This document shows, piece after piece, positions 1 to 8,136 of a stretch of 64,000 nucleotides of DNA (position 1 is the stretch's first letter; every line of letters begins with the position of its first letter). Location: NCBI RefSeq assembly GCF_900103325.1, contig NZ_FMXM01000014.1, forward strand, positions 119,807 to 183,806. The letters are read 5' to 3'. The notes beneath the pieces are model-generated. The model saw nothing but the letters and a program-made list of their open reading frames with translations. It was not told the origin of the DNA and made no database searches. The DNA comes from Mesorhizobium qingshengii (GTDB lineage: Bacteria > Pseudomonadota > Alphaproteobacteria > Rhizobiales > Rhizobiaceae). Made by a program: the position numbers and the translations under genes.

Positions 1-134
1 GCCGAAATACCGAGCGTCAAGCCGTAGACGAGGCGTGTTCCCGAGCCCGGCGTGCGGCTCACCGCAATCGCGAGCACCGCTGTCCCCAGGAGCGAAGCAA
101 CGCCCCACAGAAGGACTGCGGCGTCTGAAATCAC
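1..134 (-). CDS. Membrane protein N-terminus, possibly hydrogenase-4 subunit B (HyfB)-like; partial
   Basis: Only the first 44 codons are in the window. The GTG start overlaps the TGA of the upstream XRE gene (GTGA overlap), so the two are probably co-transcribed. The N-terminus is hydrophobic, beginning MISDAAVLLWGVASLLG, as expected for a first transmembrane helix. A HyfB/NuoL-like proton-pumping antiporter subunit is my best guess from the general look of such N-termini. The identification is weak, because no conserved motif of the family lies within the visible part. Confidence 0.45.
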   Translation of the reverse strand, partial: MISDAAVLLWGVASLLGTAVLAIAVSRTPGSGTRLVYGLTLGIS

Positions 135-445
135 GCCACGCTCCTCGCAGCGAGTTTGGCGCCCGCATCGTCCCCGCCCAGAACCTTGGCGGGGTCGAAA
201 TCTGCCTTGAGCCGCACGCCACGTCCACCGATCTGGCTGGAGGCGCCCTCGGCGATCAGTTCGACGCCGGCAAGGTCAAGGGCCCCAATCAACTTCATCA
301 GGGAATCGACGTTGCCCCGGATAATCGACTCGCTGGCTTCCATGCGCTGAATGGTCGGCACCGAAAGGCCGGACAATTCGGCCAGCCTGCGCTGGTCAAC
401 GCCAAGGAGCGCCCTCGCGGCACGCAACTGTGGAGCAGTTATCAC
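131..445 (-). CDS. XRE-family helix-turn-helix regulator
   Basis: A small cytoplasmic DNA-binding protein of about 104 residues. The HTH spans roughly residues 5-55, with RRLAELSGLSVPTIQRMEAS as the helix-turn-helix core. The C-terminal part ends in a GGRGVRL-type tail shared with the paralogue at 8137-8409. I chose the GTG at 445: GAGGG sits 9 bases upstream of it, whereas the ATG at 454 directly abuts GAGGG. The paralogue also begins MITA. The gene overlaps the next membrane-protein gene by GTGA. ATTGTC occurs twice upstream (460-465 and 477-482, 17 bp apart) and could be part of an autoregulatory site. Confidence 0.8.
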   Translation of the reverse strand: MITAPQLRAARALLGVDQRRLAELSGLSVPTIQRMEASESIIRGNVDSLMKLIGALDLAGVELIAEGASSQIGGRGVRLKADFDPAKVLGGDDAGAKLAARSVA

Positions 446-720
446 GGGTTGCATCCCTCATTGTCAACTTTGAGATATTGTCTCTGCCGGTTGCAGCATA
501 TATTAAAATGCGGTGCGTTCAACAAATGATGCGTGACACATCTATCCCTGCGCCATGGGAAACCGCGCGACATGAGCCGGGATTGCCTTGGACGCTCCCC
601 GGTGCCAGGCAAGTGCAAGGCGGGCCTGCAATGACGGAGGCCGCGAAACGCCCTGGCAAAAGGCCGTTCGAGAGACGAGTTGAGCGGCGGATTTAGGAAT
701 TTGACTGTGGTGACCAGGTC

Positions 721-1491
721 ATGATCCGGGTTGCGAAATATCATACCGATTTCGGCAACATCGAGGTTCTGCGGACCAAGGATTCCGGTTCGTTCATTTA
801 TCGCCAAGGCGGTTGCTACCAAAGCGAGTGCGACCCGAATGGCATTAGCGTCGTGCCCTATATACACGCGATCTTTGGTCTTCTCGCGCAAGCGGAAGTG
901 TCCGACGTCCTGATGATCGGTTGCGGCGGCGGCAGCCTGGGCACGATGCTGGACAGGGTTGGCGTGCGTGTCACCATCGTCGACATCAACCCAAAGGCCT
1001 TCCAGATCGCCCAGCAATATTTTGGGCTGCCTCGGGGCGTTCACTGCTGCACTTCCGACGGGCGGGATTTCTTGCGCGCCGACCGTCATCGCTACGACGC
1101 CATCGTTCTCGACGCATATTCCGGGCGGCGCATTCCGGATCATTTGTGCGCCGAGACATTCTTCGGTCTGGCGCAGACACGTCTCAAAAACTCATCCGGC
1201 ATGCTGATCGGGAATGTTCATGCTCGCCACGACCTTGACACCATGCCGGATCGCGTTGCCGCGAAGCTCAGCAATATCTGGGCGAATGTCAGACTGCTCG
1301 ATACTCGCGGCGCCTCGGACCGCAACGCACTCGTCATGGCAGGCAAGGTGCGTGATCTCGTCCAGCCGACGTTGCTGGTACCGCCATCGGTTGGCGCTGA
1401 CGAGATCGCGCATGACCTGAGCCTCCTGGCGTTCAGGCCCTGGCATGTGCCACGCCGAGCAGCGCAAGGCGCAGGGCGGGGCGCCAGTTAG
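721..1491 (+). CDS. Spermidine-synthase-like SAM-fold protein
   Basis: A 256-residue protein with a Rossmann methyltransferase/polyamine-synthase fold. The nucleotide-binding loop is IGCGGGSLG (about 66-74), the acidic ribose-binding position is VDIN (87-90), followed by SDGRDF (112-117) and LDAYSGRRIP (130-139), a spermidine-synthase-like active-site segment. It is shorter than typical SpeE (about 280-300 aa), and the N-terminal beta domain is reduced to about 45 residues. True polyamine synthesis is therefore unproven. It stands alone between an XRE gene and a BA14K gene, and a perfect inverted repeat just after the stop probably terminates it. The C-terminal tail is low-complexity (RRAAQGAGRGAS). 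Confidence 0.75.
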   Translation: MIRVAKYHTDFGNIEVLRTKDSGSFIYRQGGCYQSECDPNGISVVPYIHAIFGLLAQAEVSDVLMIGCGGGSLGTMLDRVGVRVTIVDINPKAFQIAQQYFGLPRGVHCCTSDGRDFLRADRHRYDAIVLDAYSGRRIPDHLCAETFFGLAQTRLKNSSGMLIGNVHARHDLDTMPDRVAAKLSNIWANVRLLDTRGASDRNALVMAGKVRDLVQPTLLVPPSVGADEIAHDLSLLAFRPWHVPRRAAQGAGRGAS

Positions 1492-1492
1492 A

Positions 1493-1524
1493 GGCTGGTC
1501 CTATCGTGTGCTTCAGGACCAGCC
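1493..1524. terminator. Bidirectional hairpin terminator between convergent genes
   Basis: A perfect 10-bp inverted repeat, GGCTGGTCCT (1493-1502) and AGGACCAGCC (1515-1524), is separated by 12 bases. It begins 2 bases after the stop of the spermidine-synthase-like gene and faces the 3' end of the BA14K gene. No long T tract follows, so it may act bidirectionally or as an mRNA end stabiliser. Confidence 0.6.
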
Positions 1525-1548
1525 CAACGAATAGCAGGCGGCGGAACT

Positions 1549-2019
1549 TCAGTAGGGCGAATGACACTGCCGACGCGGGCCGTTGTAAGGCTGGAAGGTA
1601 TTATCCGACGCGCGATACGACCTGTAGTGGTTGTAGCACCACTGCACATGGGCGTTGCCCGCATAGACACGGTTGTTCTCGCTGTTGACGATTGCGCTGC
1701 CGATCAATGCACCGGCGGTGAAGGCAGCAAGCGGGAACCAAAAGTCGCCGTGCCGGCGATAGCCGCGATGGTACTCGCGGTAGCCGCGGTGACCGTTCCA
1801 GTACATGCCGTCGTTGTGTATGACACGGCGATGCACTCGGTTGCCGTGGCGACGTATCCACCGCGGGTCGCCGTTGCGGGCTTCCACAGTCTGAACGTCG
1901 CTTGAAGCTGACGGCGCCTGGGGTACGAACATCTGCACGGCATTGGCCGGCAAGGCGGCGGAAACCGCGAACGAAGCCGACAATGCGCCGGCCAGTATGC
2001 TCGACATCATCTTGTTCAT
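1549..2019 (-). CDS. BA14K-family exported protein
   Basis: A 156-residue protein with a Sec-type signal peptide (MNKMMSSILAGALSASFAV..., cleavage near ANA). It then has an Arg/His/Tyr/Gly-rich stretch (about 50-100), one hydrophobic segment (FPLAAFTAGALIGSAIV) and a C-terminal motif with VQWCYNHYRSY and a final Cys, matching the BA14K motif of Brucella and rhizobia. The family is exported or surface-associated, with a lectin-like role proposed for Brucella. The start at 2019 has AGGAGA a few bases upstream; extending to 2085 would add residues in front of the signal peptide. Confidence 0.85.
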   Translation of the reverse strand: MNKMMSSILAGALSASFAVSAALPANAVQMFVPQAPSASSDVQTVEARNGDPRWIRRHGNRVHRRVIHNDGMYWNGHRGYREYHRGYRRHGDFWFPLAAFTAGALIGSAIVNSENNRVYAGNAHVQWCYNHYRSYRASDNTFQPYNGPRRQCHSPY

Positions 2020-2271
2020 GATCTTCTCCTGGAAGGGACGGAAGGGACAATTACCCCCTCGGGTGTATGAGAGAGAGCAATGCACCAGCTGTCCTTGATT
2101 TCGATCAAGCGAACGGCGGACACAGCGCGCCTATGCCAAGGCACGAGATTGGGGGGAGAGAGCAGGGCGTCGGCAGCCGACATGGCCAGTGCCTATTTCC
2201 TGGAGCCGTGATCGCGGAGCTGGGCCTCGGGGCGGACCTTCGGCATTCGCGAGAAGCCGAGATAGCGATCG

Positions 2272-2535
2272 ATGCTCCGTCGGCTTGTCCTGGAGCGTTC
2301 ATGCGGTCGGCGACAGGCCGGCACTGAAAACACTGAGGAAATTGAAGTTACACCGGAGATGATTGCGGCGGGCGAGAGCGTGCTGTCGTTTGCGGTCTCG
2401 CCAGAGGACATCCATATCTATGAGGCGGGAGATTTAGTCAGGTCCATATATGAGGCTATGGCCTTGGCTAGCTCCTCTTGTCTCTCTTCGACTACGGTGA
2501 GCGGGAGAAAATCGTCAGGCTCCTCAGATAAATGA
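2272..2535 (+). pseudogene. Fragment of a small rhizobial hypothetical gene
   Basis: Residues 27-63 read VTPEMIAAGESVLS...YEAGDLVRSIYEAM. This has the shape of common rhizobial small proteins (TPEMI-AG...IYxAM). The first 25 residues and the Ser-rich tail look unrelated, and the tail runs antisense into the 3' end of the convergent gene at 2418. I read it as a truncated gene whose natural ends are lost, but a short live gene cannot be excluded. Confidence 0.35.
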
Positions 2536-3011
2536 TGCTGGATTGCGCCCGAAAACGACTCGGCCTTTCGTATCGCGTTTGTGAATGATCGAAGCAATTC
2601 CTTCGTGATGGGTCGCGCCGATATCACCGACACTTTGAGCGGCTTGAATGACTGCGGGCGCTTGGTTCGAGTGACATACTGGAACTGCTCAAATCCTGGC
2701 CCGCCTCCGTATATGGGATCATGAACGAAGCGGTTGCGATCCTCGCGCATTGGACGGTCCGTCCATTTTACGAGCTGCAAGACATGATCGCGAACTTTAA
2801 GTTTTTCATCGATCACGGCGGCACTCTTCAAAATCGCCGCTGCGGTTTTCAGGTCGATTTCATTTCGGATGGCGTGTTCGGCGGTCCCGTTTCGGATATC
2901 GAGTACCGTAAACAGGAGCATGAAAAGGGCATCTTCATAATGTCCCCATGCCGCATTCATCTCGCCAAAGGCATGTAGAATGCCATCGATTTCTGATAGG
3001 TTGTCTGGCAT
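2418..3011 (-). CDS. Hypothetical protein with HEPN-like RNxxxH motif
   Basis: A 197-residue, mostly helical protein without signal peptide or membrane segment. The N-terminal half (GEMNAAWGHYEDALFMLL) and the segment MREDRNRFVHDPI (about 88-100) resemble HEPN-domain proteins, in which an Arg-x4-6-His motif can form an RNase site. I do not recognise the family. Its start codon overlaps head-on with the ATG of the frameshifted small gene at 3010 (CATG shared), so the two genes are divergent with no promoter space between them. One of the two starts may lie elsewhere. The accessory setting suggests a defence or toxin role, but nothing in the sequence proves it. Confidence 0.6.
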   Translation of the reverse strand: MPDNLSEIDGILHAFGEMNAAWGHYEDALFMLLFTVLDIRNGTAEHAIRNEIDLKTAAAILKSAAVIDEKLKVRDHVLQLVKWTDRPMREDRNRFVHDPIYGGGPGFEQFQYVTRTKRPQSFKPLKVSVISARPITKELLRSFTNAIRKAESFSGAIQHHLSEEPDDFLPLTVVEERQEELAKAIASYMDLTKSPAS

Positions 3012-3175
3012 GGCTGATACCGAAAAAGGAGACCGACGAAAAGAAATTCAACGATACGCTACAGCGGATGCTCAAGACGCCGCCGAAGCCTCATTCGGGC
3101 ACCGGAGACAGCAAGACGAGGACACCCCAAAAAGACGAAGCCGCAAGCTTGCGCAAGTCAAAAGAGCGCGGATAG
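3010..3175 (+). pseudogene. Small conserved gene broken by an A-tract frameshift
   Basis: The ATG at 3010 opens MADTEKG but leaves the frame of the conserved body. The body reads KKETDEKKFNDTLQRMLKTPP and continues to a stop at 3175, recalling small alphaproteobacterial proteins with an FNDTLxRMLKTPPKPH segment. Removing one A from the AAAAA run at 3022-3026 fuses both parts into one 54-codon gene ending KSKERG. No ATG/GTG/TTG start with a ribosome-binding site exists in the body frame. It is a recent frameshift or a base-call error. Confidence 0.55.
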
Positions 3176-3232
3176 CAATCGACTTGTAGTTATGTCATTG
3201 TCGTCCCTCACTTCATCGAGCGAGGGGAACCG

Positions 3233-3754
3233 ATGTTGCGGGCCGCATTGATTTTTCTTGCAACAACATCGGCAGCGTTTCCATCTGTGGCAGGGAACTT
3301 GGAAAATTGGATTACGGTGCCGCCAAATCAGAGCGGTATCGCCGTCTATGTCCAAAATCCGTCTGAAAAACTCTCAATTTCCGCCACCGATGCCAATGGC
3401 AATTCTCTTGATAAGTTTGAATGGAATGCGCCAGGGTTTCCCCTCGTAAGGCAATACAGGGTGCCGCCTGGAGAGTACCAAGTGACGCTTGAGGGTCAGC
3501 CCGGCGCATTGGTGGACGCCAAGGCTGGGCAGATTTCATATATCGAGGTTTCACCAGATGCGGCAGCGTCCGGTTTTCGCGCCATTCTAAAATCTGACAA
3601 TTTCGACGCCTATAAATCGGGCTTCGTCGATGCGCTTGGGGCGATAAGTGACAAGCTCGGATACGAGAGTATCAAACCTCTCATATTTGCGCCGGCTGGA
3701 AACAAGATCTACATACGGATGGCGGGACCGGGAGTTAAGCCGCCCCCAAACTGA
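3233..3754 (+). CDS. Exported hypothetical protein
   Basis: A 173-residue protein with a Sec signal peptide (MLRAALIFLATTSAAFPSVAG). The remainder is rich in beta-forming residues and contains YRVPPGEYQVTLEGQPG, reminiscent of carboxypeptidase-regulatory or PEGA-like sandwich domains. I do not recognise the family. GAGGGGAA lies just before the ATG. Its TGA overlaps the ATG of the next gene (TGATG), implying translational coupling with the SLATT-like membrane protein. Base composition (lower GC, more A-ending codons) differs from the catabolic genes later in the window. Confidence 0.7.
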   Translation: MLRAALIFLATTSAAFPSVAGNLENWITVPPNQSGIAVYVQNPSEKLSISATDANGNSLDKFEWNAPGFPLVRQYRVPPGEYQVTLEGQPGALVDAKAGQISYIEVSPDAAASGFRAILKSDNFDAYKSGFVDALGAISDKLGYESIKPLIFAPAGNKIYIRMAGPGVKPPPN

Positions 3755-4311
3755 TGGCAAATGCGATGCGCGAACCGTCTAAAATCAATTTTGATGCTCT
3801 CAGGAACGCGATTTACCACACTGCGCGCCGCAACTATTACGATTTCCTCAACCGGTTTATGAGCTTGCTAGTTGTCGCAGCGGGTGCTGGCGCCGTCGCG
3901 GATTTTGAGAGGTTCTTTGCGTCCCCAGCGCTTCTGGCCTTTGTGGCTACTATGGCGGGACTATTTCAGTTGGTGTTCGACTTCGGAGGGAAGGCGCGCA
4001 CACATGAGTTTTTGCAACGGCGTTTCTATGAACTGACGGCCGAAATCGCACAGGCCGAAAAACCTACCCCATCAAAGATCAGAGACTGGGAGGCGGCTCT
4101 CAAGCGCCTCTACGCTGAGGAACCGCCACCGATGCGCGCAATGGACGCAATAGCCTATAACGCTGCAGCTGAAAGCCTTGGCAGCGACAAGGCAAAGCGT
4201 ATCTACGTGACCTCTTGGCAAAGCTTCAATCGTTATTGGTGGGAGTTCAACGGCGCGGATTTCCCTTATGTCTCTGACGTAAAAGCAAAAGGCGCTTCGC
4301 CTTCTGCTTAG
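3754..4311 (+). CDS. SLATT-like two-transmembrane protein
   Basis: A 185-residue protein. An amphipathic N-terminal helix with ARRNYYDFLNRFMSLLV (about 24-40) leads into two transmembrane helices (about 36-52 and 57-75). A charged helical region follows (GGKARTHEFLQRRFYELTAEIAQAE). This order (aromatic-basic helix, 2 TM, KAxxH helix) is that of SLATT domains, which are proposed membrane effectors in nucleotide-sensing conflict systems. No SMODS, SLOG or other sensor gene is nearby. The only linked partner is the secreted protein upstream, coupled by a TGATG overlap. Family assignment is by eye. Confidence 0.6.
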   Translation: MANAMREPSKINFDALRNAIYHTARRNYYDFLNRFMSLLVVAAGAGAVADFERFFASPALLAFVATMAGLFQLVFDFGGKARTHEFLQRRFYELTAEIAQAEKPTPSKIRDWEAALKRLYAEEPPPMRAMDAIAYNAAAESLGSDKAKRIYVTSWQSFNRYWWEFNGADFPYVSDVKAKGASPSA

Positions 4312-4463
4312 GCGAGACGGGCTTCCCCAATCCGCCGATAGGCAAGGCGCTTGCCTTCGATCATGGCAAGCAACTGGTCGTGGCATTCGGTGTCTGTCAC
4401 CTTAAGCGCCGTGCGGCGGTTGTAGCGGAAATCGAACTCGGCAAGGTAGCGGTGCAAATGAGC
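4308..4463 (-). pseudogene. IS1595-family (ISXO2-like) transposase C-terminal remnant
   Basis: The minus-strand reading from 4463 to 4308 encodes HLHRYLAEFDFRYNRRTAL...GKRLAYRR, the characteristic C-terminus of ISXO2/IS1595 transposases. Only about 50 residues remain; the catalytic domain is absent. The remnant lies directly behind the SLATT-like gene and marks past transposition here. Confidence 0.65.
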
Positions 4464-4730
4464 CTCGCCGCAATGCTGATGGCTAAGCTGGATGTTCCTA
4501 TATCGGCTTTCGACACCGATATCCTTCGCAGTGCCTTCATGAAGTCGGTCATCGAGAATGGTATACTTGAGGATCAATGCGATTACGCGGCCCAAATGAT
4601 CCGTGACTTCACGGGCAAAATGATGGTCGATCTCGACGTCGTGGACTGGATCGTGCGAACTAGCCAGTCCGGCTTATCGGGTCTATACTCGGGCCATGAA
4701 GCCACCAGTGCCAGCCGACACCGCGAATGA
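4458..4730 (+). CDS. Small hypothetical protein, rhizobial type, with odd C-terminus
   Basis: The reading from the ATG at 4458 gives MSLAAMLMAKLDVPIS...DTDILRSAF, then AQMIRDFTGKMMVDLDVVDWIVR. It resembles small alphaproteobacterial proteins ending DFTxxxxxDxxxxWIxRK. After the point where those would stop, it runs on for about 20 unrelated residues (TSQSGLSGLYSGHEAT...), suggesting loss of the native stop. It overlaps the transposase remnant at its 5' end, so its start is uncertain. It may be decaying. Confidence 0.45.
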   Translation: MSLAAMLMAKLDVPISAFDTDILRSAFMKSVIENGILEDQCDYAAQMIRDFTGKMMVDLDVVDWIVRTSQSGLSGLYSGHEATSASRHRE

Positions 4731-4902
4731 CAACGGCAAGCCTGAAGATCATCTCACAGCCGCGACCATCGCCCTGCACAAGGCCATGAAGGGGCTGGAA
4801 GCGCCGGCCAAGGTGATAGAGGCTGCCTTGGCTGTTGCGCATCCTTTGGCGGGCGCTACCCCAGCCGTAGGGGAATGGCGCTGCAGCAGCTTTCTTCTAT
4901 AG
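4696..4902 (+). CDS. Small hypothetical ORF
   Basis: The frame encodes MKPPVPADTANDNGKPEDHL and then a helical stretch ending APAKVIEAALAVAHPLAG. The TANDNG-type N-terminus is common in short rhizobial proteins, which is the only reason to report it. It overlaps the end of the preceding ORF in another frame and may be a fragment. Confidence 0.25.
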   Translation: MKPPVPADTANDNGKPEDHLTAATIALHKAMKGLEAPAKVIEAALAVAHPLAGATPAVGEWRCSSFLL

Positions 4903-4909
4903 ATCGCAA

Positions 4910-5038
4910 ATGGGGATAAGAGAGCACCCGTTACAGGGAAGTATCGTGACGGTGGATTACTCAAAGGGCGGCTTTGTTCCATCCAGCGCCAGAATGAAAG
5001 CCAGGATGAATGGCCGAGCACCGGCCGGCTGCAGGTAG
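4910..5038 (+). pseudogene. MazF/PemK-type toxin N-terminal relic
   Basis: The ATG at 4910 opens MGIREHPLQGSIVTVDYSKG. This matches the start of PemK/MazF-family toxins in rhizobia, which typically read REHP-x-G-T/S-I-V and then a beta-strand. After about 20 residues the similarity ends and the frame stops at codon 43, whereas a functional toxin needs about 110 residues. No antitoxin gene is visible. Read as a truncated toxin relic. Confidence 0.4.
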
Positions 5039-5069
5039 CGTATGACGGACGCGTGATTGAGGTGCGGAG

Positions 5070-7028
5070 CTATCCTTGTCCGCTGGACCGCGGCCGCACA
5101 TCTTCGCGCTCCCCTGTCTTGGCCGCCGGCTTTACCCGCGCCGGACCCACGGGACCGCCTTTCGTATCCGCGAGCGGCTCCTTTCTGGTGGTGCCGTCTG
5201 CGATGGTGATCACGCTGTCGTAGAAGCTCTTGCCGGTGGAGGATATCGGTGGTGTCGCATCATGCATGATGCTGATCACCGTCGCGCTCGGACAAGCATC
5301 CTTGATCGCCTGGTGGAAGGCAACCGTGGCGTCTGGGTCGAGGGCGCTCGTCGACTCATCCAGAAACAGCAGGCCCGGCCGGAGCAGGAGTATCCGTGCG
5401 AGAATGATCTTCTGCTTCTGACCGCCGGAAAGAAGCTGGTCCCAGCTATGCCCGTTGCGACCCTCCTGGTCGAGGTCGCTAGCGAACTCGGCAAGGCCCG
5501 CCTTGGTCAGCGCGACGGCGACGTCGACATCCGAATGGGCTTCAACAAGATCAGGCATGCAAATCAGTTCCTTGAGGGATACGGGGGGTAGGTTCACATC
5601 CTGGGCGGCATACAGACTTCGCACGCCCTCGGGCAGAATTGTCGTGCCGCGACCATGCGGCCAGAGGCCATTGATGGCCTTGAACAGAGACGACTTGCCG
5701 CTGCCCGACTCTCCGACGAGCAAGGTCCATTCTCCTGGCTTGAAGTGGTGCTTGCCGGTCCTGACAAAGGGCACATCATCGCCCTCATGCATCAGTTCCA
5801 GATCATTGAGGGTCAGGCCAAGCTTGGGGTCCTGCGTGCTGTAGCGCAGTTCGGAAAGGCCGGTTCGCGCATAGAACTCGCGCGGCCGCTGCACATCCTC
5901 GATCGCCCTTGCAAGCTCGGTCAGGCGACCTGAATTCGCCTTGAGCGTCGATATGTCCGGCATGACGTGGATGAACCAGGAACAATCGATTATCAGGGCG
6001 TTCGCCAGTTCGGCCCCCGTGATGTAGACTTGCAGGCTGATCTCGTTGTCGACATAGGGCAACAGGCCCGGCGCGTAGGCAACAATCCGAGAGCCCAGGA
6101 AATTATAGAAGAGCTCAAATGCCATATATCCGGAAACCAGCTTGTTGAGCCTCGCCCAGGTACGATCAATGTCGAGGTAGCGGCGTTTGTGGATGCCCTT
6201 CTGCGCAATCTCGCCCGAGGCGGCGGCGGTATAGAAGCTGTTGTGGAGAAGCGTGTTCAGCGCGCCGCGGTAACTGCCCTCGGCCCTCTGCATGGTGTTG
6301 TCCAGCACCTGCAACACACCTCCCAGCTTCGTCGCGACGAAGGTGGCAATCGGGACGTAGGCAATGACGGCAACAAGCGTCAGGAAGGCGCTGCCATAGC
6401 CGCCGAAGAAGGGCAGCCCGTCAATCGGAGCGGACGTTTCGACGATCTTGCGGCCAACAAAGACAAGTGACAGCAGCACCCCTGCGATACCCATGGCGAC
6501 GCCAATGGCACCGCCGGCCATTCCCTTGATCGATTCCTGGACACGCTGATCAATATTGTCGGGAACCGAGATCTTGGGCGGTATGGCATGGGTGGCGCCA
6601 TGTTGGATGTGATAGTGCGTATGGTTGCTGTCGAGCAGGGCATCGTTGAACCGCTGATCAAGCCACGCACGCCACCTGCGGTGCAGCGTCGTCGAGAAAT
6701 AGTGGCGGACGGCGATGAAACCAACATCCTTGAGCACCACAATCGCGGCAAGCGTCGCGGCGCTTTCCAAGATAGTCCTCAGCGTCGCGGGATTTTCAGG
6801 ACGGTGAAGAAGAGCGATCGCGCTGACGAGCTGGCCCGACACTTCTGCAAACCAGACACTGGCCAGGGCCGACAAGGCTGTAAGTATGATGATGACCGAT
6901 GTCAGCCCCCATGCCTCCAGCCATTTCTTCGATCGCCAGTAAGCGGCCATCAAGCCGGAGAAGCTGCGCATCGAGGAAACGGGAGTTGCCGGCTTCTGCT
7001 CCACCGAGCGACGGCTCAACCAGCGCAA
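5070..7028 (-). CDS. ABC transporter fusion protein, YddA/SbmA (BacA)-type
   Basis: A 652-residue fused permease-ATPase. A membrane domain covers about residues 30-370 with several helices, including the SbmA/BacA-like segment HYFSTTLHRRWRAWLDQRF. The ATPase domain follows: Walker A GESGSGKSS (near 438), signature LSGGQKQK (near 529), Walker B LLFLDES (near 553) and an H-loop in ISIMHD. Family members export or import peptides, vitamin B12-like compounds or very-long-chain acyl groups; the substrate here is unknown. The start is TTG at 7028, with GGGAGG 5 bases upstream. The tail of about 40 residues is charged and Pro-rich. It appears to be a single-gene unit. Confidence 0.85.
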   Translation of the reverse strand: MRWLSRRSVEQKPATPVSSMRSFSGLMAAYWRSKKWLEAWGLTSVIIILTALSALASVWFAEVSGQLVSAIALLHRPENPATLRTILESAATLAAIVVLKDVGFIAVRHYFSTTLHRRWRAWLDQRFNDALLDSNHTHYHIQHGATHAIPPKISVPDNIDQRVQESIKGMAGGAIGVAMGIAGVLLSLVFVGRKIVETSAPIDGLPFFGGYGSAFLTLVAVIAYVPIATFVATKLGGVLQVLDNTMQRAEGSYRGALNTLLHNSFYTAAASGEIAQKGIHKRRYLDIDRTWARLNKLVSGYMAFELFYNFLGSRIVAYAPGLLPYVDNEISLQVYITGAELANALIIDCSWFIHVMPDISTLKANSGRLTELARAIEDVQRPREFYARTGLSELRYSTQDPKLGLTLNDLELMHEGDDVPFVRTGKHHFKPGEWTLLVGESGSGKSSLFKAINGLWPHGRGTTILPEGVRSLYAAQDVNLPPVSLKELICMPDLVEAHSDVDVAVALTKAGLAEFASDLDQEGRNGHSWDQLLSGGQKQKIILARILLLRPGLLFLDESTSALDPDATVAFHQAIKDACPSATVISIMHDATPPISSTGKSFYDSVITIADGTTRKEPLADTKGGPVGPARVKPAAKTGEREDVRPRSSGQG

Positions 7029-7236
7029 CGCGACCTCCCGCCGTTGATGAGCGGGTGTCTACGCACGCAACGCTCCTTGCATTTGAAACAGGCTCTTCCC
7101 CCCGACAGGATGAGGGGCACCAAAGAGGAAGATTCTGTACAAGGCATGTCGGGTGACGCCAAGAGACAATTTGCTGTCGCCGATATGGTGCCGGATTGCC
7201 GACGCCAAACCCGGCACGTGGCAAAGCTCCATGGGG

Positions 7237-7995
7237 CTACTGCCAGAGCCGCCTCATGCGAATGGAGACATCCTCCAGGACCGGCATGGAGGCCAGCACG
7301 AGGAGAATGGCAGCGAGGAACAACGTCACCGCAAAGCCAACGTGTTTGAAACCCATGGCGCCGATGACGCCGCCGATGAAGAACAATGCAACAAGCGACG
7401 CAAGCAGCCTCAGCTTCCTTCGATCCGCCTTCACGAACAGTTCGTCCGAGTCATTTCCCGATATGTTCCAATAAAACAGCTTGCCGAGCTCGATGCCCAT
7501 GTCGGTCACCAGGCCAGTGACATGCGTCGTCCGGATTCTGGCTTCCGACAGCTTGGTGATGATGGCGTTCTGCAACCCCATGATGAAGCAAAGCAGCATC
7601 ACCGTCATAGGCACGAACAGCGCTTCGTGACGTGCGAGATGGCTGCCGAGCAGACCGAAACAGATCAGCAGGACCGCTTCCAGGACAAGCGGGAACGCGT
7701 ATTCGCTCTGCAGGCTCTGCCGCCTTCCCCAGTTGACCAGGACCGCTGAACAGGCCGCGCCCGCGACAAATGACAGCAAGGCCCCCAATCCGGAAAGCGC
7801 CAGCCCGATATTGCCGAGTGCCACGTGGTCGGCCATCGACGAAACGATGCCGGACATGTGGGACGTGTACTGCTGAACCGCCAGAAAGCCGCCAGCGTTG
7901 GCGGCTCCTGCGATGAACGTCAGAAAACGAGCGAGGTGCCGGTCAGTTCTTTCGCTTCGTTCCTTTCCGGTCAACCGGCGCAGATACACGATCAT
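7237..7995 (-). CDS. YoaK/DUF1275 family membrane protein
   Basis: A 252-residue integral membrane protein with about six helices. The first carries FIAGAANAGGFLAVQQYTSHMSG, the signature glycine-rich helix of DUF1275 (YoaK); GLQNAIITKLSEARIRTTHVTGLVTD is the second conserved block. The family function is unknown. I chose the ATG at 7995 because AGGA lies 7 bases upstream; starting at 8097 adds a 34-residue Pro-rich tail without support. It lies downstream of the XRE gene at 8137-8409 on the same strand, echoing the XRE/membrane pair at the window start. Confidence 0.85.
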   Translation of the reverse strand: MIVYLRRLTGKERSERTDRHLARFLTFIAGAANAGGFLAVQQYTSHMSGIVSSMADHVALGNIGLALSGLGALLSFVAGAACSAVLVNWGRRQSLQSEYAFPLVLEAVLLICFGLLGSHLARHEALFVPMTVMLLCFIMGLQNAIITKLSEARIRTTHVTGLVTDMGIELGKLFYWNISGNDSDELFVKADRRKLRLLASLVALFFIGGVIGAMGFKHVGFAVTLFLAAILLVLASMPVLEDVSIRMRRLWQ

Positions 7996-8136
7996 GAGCG
8001 TATCCTGCCTTTTGACGCGGCAAGTCGTGACCAAGAGTGGGGGTGCCGGGGCGGGTTCATCAACAGGTTCTGGACGCGAAAACAAGGGATCGGCCAACGC
8101 ATGGTGCTGGCGTGAGCGAAGGTGGGTGCTTGGGGC

